From assembly GCA_007026445.1 (NCBI GenBank), contig VDMD01000194.1, positions 1 through 37,354 of the forward strand: DNA of 37,354 bases, written 5' to 3'. Position 1 is the stretch's first letter, and the number at the start of each line of letters is the position of its first letter. This document shows positions 31,121 through 37,354 of this stretch, one piece after another. This DNA comes from Schizophyllum amplum (Eukaryota > Basidiomycota > Agaricomycetes > Agaricales > Schizophyllaceae). The translations under genes were made by a program, and so were the position numbers. The notes under the pieces were generated by a model, which was given only the letters and a program-made list of their open reading frames with translations, searched no databases and had not been told where the DNA came from.

Positions 31121-32669
31121 CCCGGCCTATATACCCTGCGCGAATAAGCTTTCCAACCTCCTTGAAACGCACGTCAGCGGCCCGCTGCGGCGAGCGAGCA
31201 GCGTCCCGAAAATCGGGGGTCGAGATCGGCTTACGAAAGGGCCGAAGGTTCGGTGGCGCGCGTTCAGGAGGTTGGTTTTCGAACATTGAACGCGCGGGTG
31301 CAGCTCTGTGGCTCGCGCTGTCGTCGATACATCTCCGCCTAGCGCGGTGGATCGCACTGTAAGCCCGCGGGAAAGCGCTGGCGACATGACAGGCGGAACT
31401 TTGCGTAAAGCACCCTCTCATGTTTGAGCGTCCTAAGTGAGCTCAACGTTCGGTAAAGCTTCACAGAACAGTACGATTACGCACCCCAGCTCGTATATGA
31501 CGTGTTCCGCAGCGAGAACCCCGGGAAAACGACGCAGGTCAACGTTCAAGACGACCACGTAAGGCCTTTCCCCATCTGGATACCCTTGTTGTCGAACAAG
31601 GCGGCGCCAACGACCGCGCCTCCTGCGCGTCGTCCTCTTCGGTCACCTGCTCAGCTCAGACAAGGGCCGTCTCGGGGACGTCGGCCACACGGAATTTGGC
31701 CGTTTCCAGGTAGAATTAGCGTTGCCTGGGCTCTGTAAGTCGCCGCGAACGAGCTGGGAAATGAAAACGAACATGTGAGGATGCGAGGGCAGCGCGGAGC
31801 CTGCCGCTCCGTGTCGGCGTTAAGGGGACCCGGGTAGACTAGTGCTAGACTATCCGAGTGAGCGGCGAGCGCGGAAATGGACGACAGGAAGGTGGAAGAT
31901 TCGGGGCTCGACAGACTGTATGCGCGATGGCGGGTGTAAGTGGCCGCCGGCGGTCGGCGCAAGATCGTCCATGAATTTGAACCTCCTGAATGAGTCATTG
32001 ATGCTTCAGGCAAGGCGAGCGGGGGAAGCTTGGGAGTGCGGTGAGGTAGGGAACGAGGAGGAGAGGGTCGCGCACTGTGTGTTGTACAGTGCGCGGGCGT
32101 GTTCAAAACATCGCGGACAGGGTGTCCCGTATGTCATAGGCAACACGTGGTAGAAATATCTGTTCTCCGGGGCGACGTGCGCATGCTACGAGCCAGCGCA
32201 AAACGACGCCACATAATAAAATCGGCGCTCTCGCGCCACAGCGCTCGCTGTGAGGCGCGGAGAGCAGCGTAGAACGGCGAGACTCGTCCAGCTCGTCCTG
32301 CGTAGTCAATTCCACACGAGAAATATTTTAGAGGGGATGTTAACTTACGACCCTGAAGACGTCGAGTTCCACACGCAAACATCCTCGACCTCCCAGAACG
32401 ATAAGGCCAGACGCAGATCTCGCCCATCGGCGCCGCGAGCCCGGTTTCTGAAGCGAGATGATGCCATACGAGTATCCGCGCGACCCATCGCGGCACTTGG
32501 CGAGGGCGCGGTCGCGCTCCGGACGGTGGAGATGCGTGTTTGGCGCGCGGCGTGAATGTTCCGAATGTTCCAATGGATCCAGAACGGTGGTGGCGTTCAA
32601 GCTTCACAGATAGTCATCGGAGGATAATGGAACCGAAAAGACTTTTGTCCGAGGCGGCGGAGGCGCGCG

Positions 32670-32837
32670 ATGGGTGGGATGGACATGGATGTTGGGGACA
32701 AGTTGAACTTCGGCGCGTCGGACCGGTTGCGACGATCATTGAAGATGTTGATCCCGACCGTCATGGCCGACCGCCAGACAACGTCTTTGCTGATTCATGC
32801 TCTACCTCCTTACTGGGAGCTCCTGACAGACCTCTGA
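32670..32837 (+). CDS. Conserved 55-residue small ORF, copy 3
   Basis: Same length and frame as in copies 1 and 2. It matches copy 1 except for Gln in MADRQTT, which it shares with copy 2. Confidence 0.4.
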   Translation: MGGMDMDVGDKLNFGASDRLRRSLKMLIPTVMADRQTTSLLIHALPPYWELLTDL

Positions 32838-34348
32838 GTCTCCCAAAACTACACTGTGCTGCTCGAATAACCACTCCAATCGACGAGCAAGCGCTCCGGT
32901 GGCGCGCGCGCTCGTCAAGGTCACCCGAATAGCACACCATGTCCGAGGCCGTCATGATCGGCTACGTACGCGAAGGCTATCTAGGCTACCGTGCCGCCGG
33001 GCCCTGACCCACGCGCTGGAGACGTCATCTGGCTGGAATAGGTAGGCCTTGTTCAAGGTGGCCGCCCTTTGCCACGAGTGACTCGCGCTGTCGTGGGCTG
33101 TGTCTGCAGCTGTAGTCGCACGTATCCCCTCAGACCTAAGAGCACTTGGGGACTTTCTCGCGATATACGGGACCGGGGCGAACATGAGTGAGTTGTTTAC
33201 TTGTTGTTGAACTTTGCACGAAGAGGTGACGAGCCCAACGTTCACCGCACGATCTCGTACTTCCGATCAGCGACATTCACGTATTCGGCTCACATATGAA
33301 CGGATGACAACCAGAATGGGTGAGAACGAAGCGGATGAGCGGACGGACAAGGGAGTGGAAACATGCTGAACTTCCAGGCTTGAACTCTCCCAGACAAGTG
33401 CGTTGCCCGGCAGCACGCTCCTCGGTACTCGGAGCATGGTATGACGTTGATGTCGTACACCTCAGGAGGTTGAACTTTCGATGTGTTTCAGAGCTTATGG
33501 GCAACGGAAGATTGGGCGGTGCTGCAGAGGAGGCGGGGGCAAGGAAGAGCGGCGAAGTCGCGAGCGTGAGGTTGACTTGCGCAGTGGACAGCGAGTTTCG
33601 GAAAACCCACCCGCTTAGGAAGGTGAGATCCAATGTATGATATTCGCTGACATAAGACCTCGAGCAGGTGGATGCGCGGGGGACGACATGACGAGGACGG
33701 AGGATGTGAGCACCGACCGACGTCCTCAATATCCCCCATCAACGAGGGTGACAGCGGGCGCCCGCGTATTTCGCTTCCGAGTTACGTGAGTACCTTCCGC
33801 ACATCAAACACCCGTAGTACTCATCGAGGAGGTTGGAAAGCTTGTGTGCGCACCCCGGAAGGAGGGGATGCGCGCAAGCTGCACGCTGCGAGGGCGAATG
33901 TCATGGGTCCAGAGCTGCGGTCGCGCTCTCATCTGAAGAAGTCGCAGGAGATCGAGGGGAGCCGAACGCTGTGATTTTTGCGGTGTCGCAGGGCGCGGGC
34001 GGGCGAGAGGGATGCGGAAGAACGCCATCAAGTTGAACTTCGGCGTCCGGTCCGGCCGATGTGGCCGTTGTTTTCTTTGTTTCCCGCCGTCACGACCGCC
34101 TGCCTATGATTTTTTCTGGGTGAGGTACCACCGTTTTTTGATTCTCATGCACGATGCATCCTCACTCTAGAAGCTCATACTGGACGAATGCAGATATGTT
34201 GGACGACATCCACTCTAGGGCGGTCGGGGGCGCGGCGGGCGCCTAAGCCGCGGCCGAATAACGACACCATTGTTGACGATCGGGTCGAGTAGATCTGCCA
34301 CGTACGAGGTACGTATCTTGTTCGGCTCCCTCTAGCCCCGCCGCCCGC

Positions 34349-36824
34349 TTATATACCCCTCCGAAACGTACTTCGTTCTTTTCCAACCATCATGCCCCCT
34401 CCCCCGACGACGCGTCTACTCTCTTCCTCGTTTTTCCGTCGCCGCCGCCGCCGTCGATGACGACTGTCTCTATGCCTCCAGGTCAGTCTAGTCAGTGGAG
34501 TGTCGTCAATTTTCTCAACGTGTTGCAGAGACCTCGACGACGACGACATTGTCTTGGTGCACTACAACGCTACACACCGCCATTTCCGCTGTGAGGAATC
34601 ATCTGCTCGTTTCCGACATACCACTGACATCGTTGTAGCTGTCGTGCGACCTCTGGGTGCTGCGCAAGCGTGGTCGTCGTCGTCGACGCTGGAGACCCGC
34701 GTAGCGACGCCGTCACCACCCACTGTCGGGTGACTTTGTGTCTTCTACACGCCATGGAAGAGCGCGGGCTCATGCTTTGGTGAGTCCTTTATTATCTGCT
34801 GCTCTCTCGAAGTTGACGATTTGCTCAGGGTGCCAGGGGCGGCGACGCGTCTACCCCCTGGGTCCGACGCTAAGTCCTGCGCGGCCGAAGGCCGCGTACA
34901 GGGCGACGGCGCGCAGCGCCGTCGCGGCGTAGTTTCGAACTTCGGTGAGTCTGGCATTGTTTTATGGTGACGATTTGTCGTTGACTTTTGGTCAGGACTT
35001 GGATGGAGGGGGCTCGGCGACGAGGAAGACGTTGCGTCGCCGATGCACGCTGGGGCGAGGGCGAGGGAGATGGGCGCGCGGCCGAAGGCCGCGCATTGGG
35101 GCGGCGCGAAGCGCCGCCATCATCCGCGGTGAGTATCACGTCGTGTGCAGCGATGCCTTTTTACTGACGGTTTGGGTAGGACTTGCTCGCGGGGCTTTGA
35201 CGACGGTGCGGGAGGTCGCGATGTTGCCGGACGACGGAGACGATCGCGCGGCCGGAGGCCGCGCAGGGGGGCGGCGCGTAGCGCCGCCATTCCGGTGCTG
35301 TCTGCAGTGAGTTATGTTCATTCATCATATTCGTCACTTTGCTGAATTTGTACGTAGTGCCGCAGGCCGTTGACGGTTCGTCCTTGGAACCCGAAGACGA
35401 ATTCGGTACGTCTACATGTTCTTCACTCATCATACGCCGCTTACCTTTACGTAGATGTATTGGCCCCTTCGACGACGCGCTATCGATCACGTCGAAGGCG
35501 CGCTACACCAGTGCGACTATGTTGTCTTGCAGACGATCCAGCGGCGACGAAGGGCGGGCAACTTTGGATTAAGGAGTTCAACGCCCTAGCTGGTAAGTAG
35601 GATCCTTCCGGCGAGTTCTCCTGGGCTGATGTTTATTTCAGGTCCTCCCAGCACGTTATTCGGCCGACCGCAACTGCTCGCGACTAGTATATCGGTCTCT
35701 TCAAGCGATGAGTATACAGATCGCCGTCCGGCGAGCGAGGTGCGTGACTTGCCCTGCTGCACGAGACATCGCTGACTGTCCCCCCAGGCGATGAGTATAT
35801 GTATCGACGTCCCGCGGGCGACGTGATCAAGTCCAAGACGCACTCCCGGTCACATATATGTACTCGACGTCCCGTTCGCCACCCTACCCAGACGGACTCT
35901 ACGCGCTCAAGACCTGCTCTCCGTCGCCGAAGGCCTGCTCACCGTCGTTCAAGGCTAGCTCCCCGTCGTTCAAGATCTGCTCCCCGTCGTTCAAGACCTG
36001 CTCATCGTCGTTCAAGACGACCTCCGTCATCGTCAATCGCCCTCCACCGTCATCAACCGCCCTCTGGACGCTCTCACGCCACACTCAGGACGAACTCCGC
36101 GCCCTCACGACGGCCCACCCTCGCCACAGGACCTCTGTGCGCTGGCCATGGATGTCCACCCGTAGGCGATGAATATCTGCTCTTGGGCGATGGCTGTCCG
36201 CCAGTAGGCGATGACTATACGCATCGCCGTCCGGCGAGCAAGGTGAGCCTGATCTTTGCTGTGTTTACTATTAAGTTTCTGATCCTGTACAGTGATCCTT
36301 CGACGACGGATGGTGCTCACCAGCTTAGGCGATGAGTATATGTATCGCCGTCCGCCGAGCGTTGTGCTTTCGCTCTGAGGACATGTCGACGTGCTGCACT
36401 GAGGACACCAGGCTTCGTACTTACGAGGCGGCGGCTTGGGCGATGAGTCGTCGCTGACCTTTGGTGAGTGCTTATTCATTGACCATGTTAGTGAGCTGAC
36501 TGGGAGTCGTAGATCGGTCATGGATGAGTCCTGGAACGGCGATCGCTGACCGGGAGCGCTCACGACGGCGCACTTGACCCCGTATGAAGTCGACTAGCGC
36601 TGAAGCAACGGATCTTCGTCCGGCGAGCAGGGCTTGGCACGCAGGGGAACTTGACGGGGTGGGTTGAAATTTGATCTATTTCGCCTACTAGGGCGAGGGA
36701 CTGGGGAGTGTTCGCGCGTGGGCAATGAGACGCGTTGTATCTTTCGTAGAATAGCTTTGAATCTGCACGTAGTCTTTCAAATACAATGAATTGGAGTCAA
36801 GAAATGCGAGAGCGATAGAATAAA
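34349..36824 (+). other. Intron-rich plus-strand transcription unit, copy 3
   Basis: The counterpart of 13053-15560, from TTATATAC (34349-34356) to AATAAA (36819-36824), with the same introns. Exon 2 has two single-base losses (CTACAACGC for CTACAATCGC, CCGCTGTG for CCTTCTGTG), which shift the copy 2 frame. From 34600 on it is nearly identical to copy 2, including six minisatellite units. Confidence 0.5.
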
Positions 36825-37354
36825 GAGATAACCAGATATGCAGAGATGGAAAAGACAAGTACGCATGTGCCGCGGATGAGAGAGCGCGGGGTCGGGGAGC
36901 TCGGGGACGTGAGGTACACGAGTTGAGCTTGTATTGCGGGGGAAGCGAGGGAGTATGCGCCACCAAGTAGAGTGTGTGCGAGGAATGGGAGGGAGGCTGC
37001 AGTGTTCACGGAGGTTTGCTGCAGCAGGTCGTGTGTATTCGTGCGTGCTTTCGCGATGTCGATAGCTGGAGAGACAAGGTCAGTGCAGCAAAGACGAAGG
37101 GCGTGTGCTCGGGTGCGAGTCGCACAAGCTCGCGCTAACCCTTGAGACGCGTACACCCTCGCAGTCCCGGACTCGTCGCTACCGAGGAGGCGGGCAGGGC
37201 AAGGAGTATAAAAGGCGGTCCTACCTGGCGCTTTCCTTTACCATTCTCCCCCCTCTCTCGCCTTGCCGCTGGTCGTGCTCGTTGCCGTCAGTCGTGCCAC
37301 CGCCGTACGCCATAAGTTATGCAGGAGGGGGTCATGCTGCTGGTATGCCGGGGC

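Larger units (their letters stand above)
27035..37354 (+). repeat. Tandem segmental duplication, copy 3 (truncated by window end)
   Basis: Collinear with copies 1 and 2; position 37354 corresponds to 26723 of copy 2, so about 310 bp of the unit lie outside the window and further copies could follow. It alternates between copy-1-like and copy-2-like sequence (see findings). It has more one-base deletions than the other copies, including several in otherwise conserved exons. Confidence 0.95.

Overview
The window looks like nuclear DNA of a filamentous basidiomycete, probably an agaricomycete such as a polypore. This is an inference from its high GC content, its many very short GT-AG introns (about 36-75 nt, plus one of 174 nt) with CTRAY-like branch points just before the acceptor, its TATA boxes, and a BTB-domain protein of a kind common in those fungi. 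I saw no bacterial operons, tRNA, rRNA or CRISPR array.

Positions 1-5450 are single-copy. They hold a frameshifted gene of unknown function (12-1512, minus), a four-exon Rossmann-fold NAD(P)-binding oxidoreductase/epimerase-like gene (1857-3105, minus) with a TATA box, about 1.5 kb with no recognisable gene, and a 567-bp AT-rich foldback element (4882-5448) with very long inverted arms.

About 20 bp after the foldback begins a head-to-tail array of three copies of one roughly 10.6-10.9 kb segment: copy 1 at 5468-16390, copy 2 at 16391-27034, and copy 3 from 27035 to the window end, where it is still incomplete. Each copy carries, in order: a BTB-domain gene (+); a polypurine tract of about 370-470 bp right after its stop; a degenerate CCCTTCGCAC-type repeat; an intron-rich minus-strand transcription unit with duplicated exon-intron modules; about 3 kb with weak small ORFs, including a 55-codon ORF kept open in all copies; a TATA-driven, intron-rich plus-strand unit containing GC-rich double hairpins, a 21-bp minisatellite and reiterated splice-bordered hairpin cassettes, ending at AATAAA; and a second TATA box followed by a small ORF and a nested palindrome.

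Only copy 1 has an intact BTB gene; copies 2 and 3 carry single-base frameshifts. Copy 2 instead keeps the best reading frames for the plus-strand spliced unit (eight exons, 262 codons) and for a two-exon 100-codon ORF. The copies are mosaic: copy 3 resembles copy 1 in some stretches and copy 2 in others, which suggests gene conversion or unequal exchange. Many one-base differences lie in or near homopolymers, so assembly error must be excluded before any copy is called a true pseudogene. No established multi-gene system was recognised; the notable feature is a young tandem triplication of a BTB gene together with unusual spliced, hairpin-rich units.
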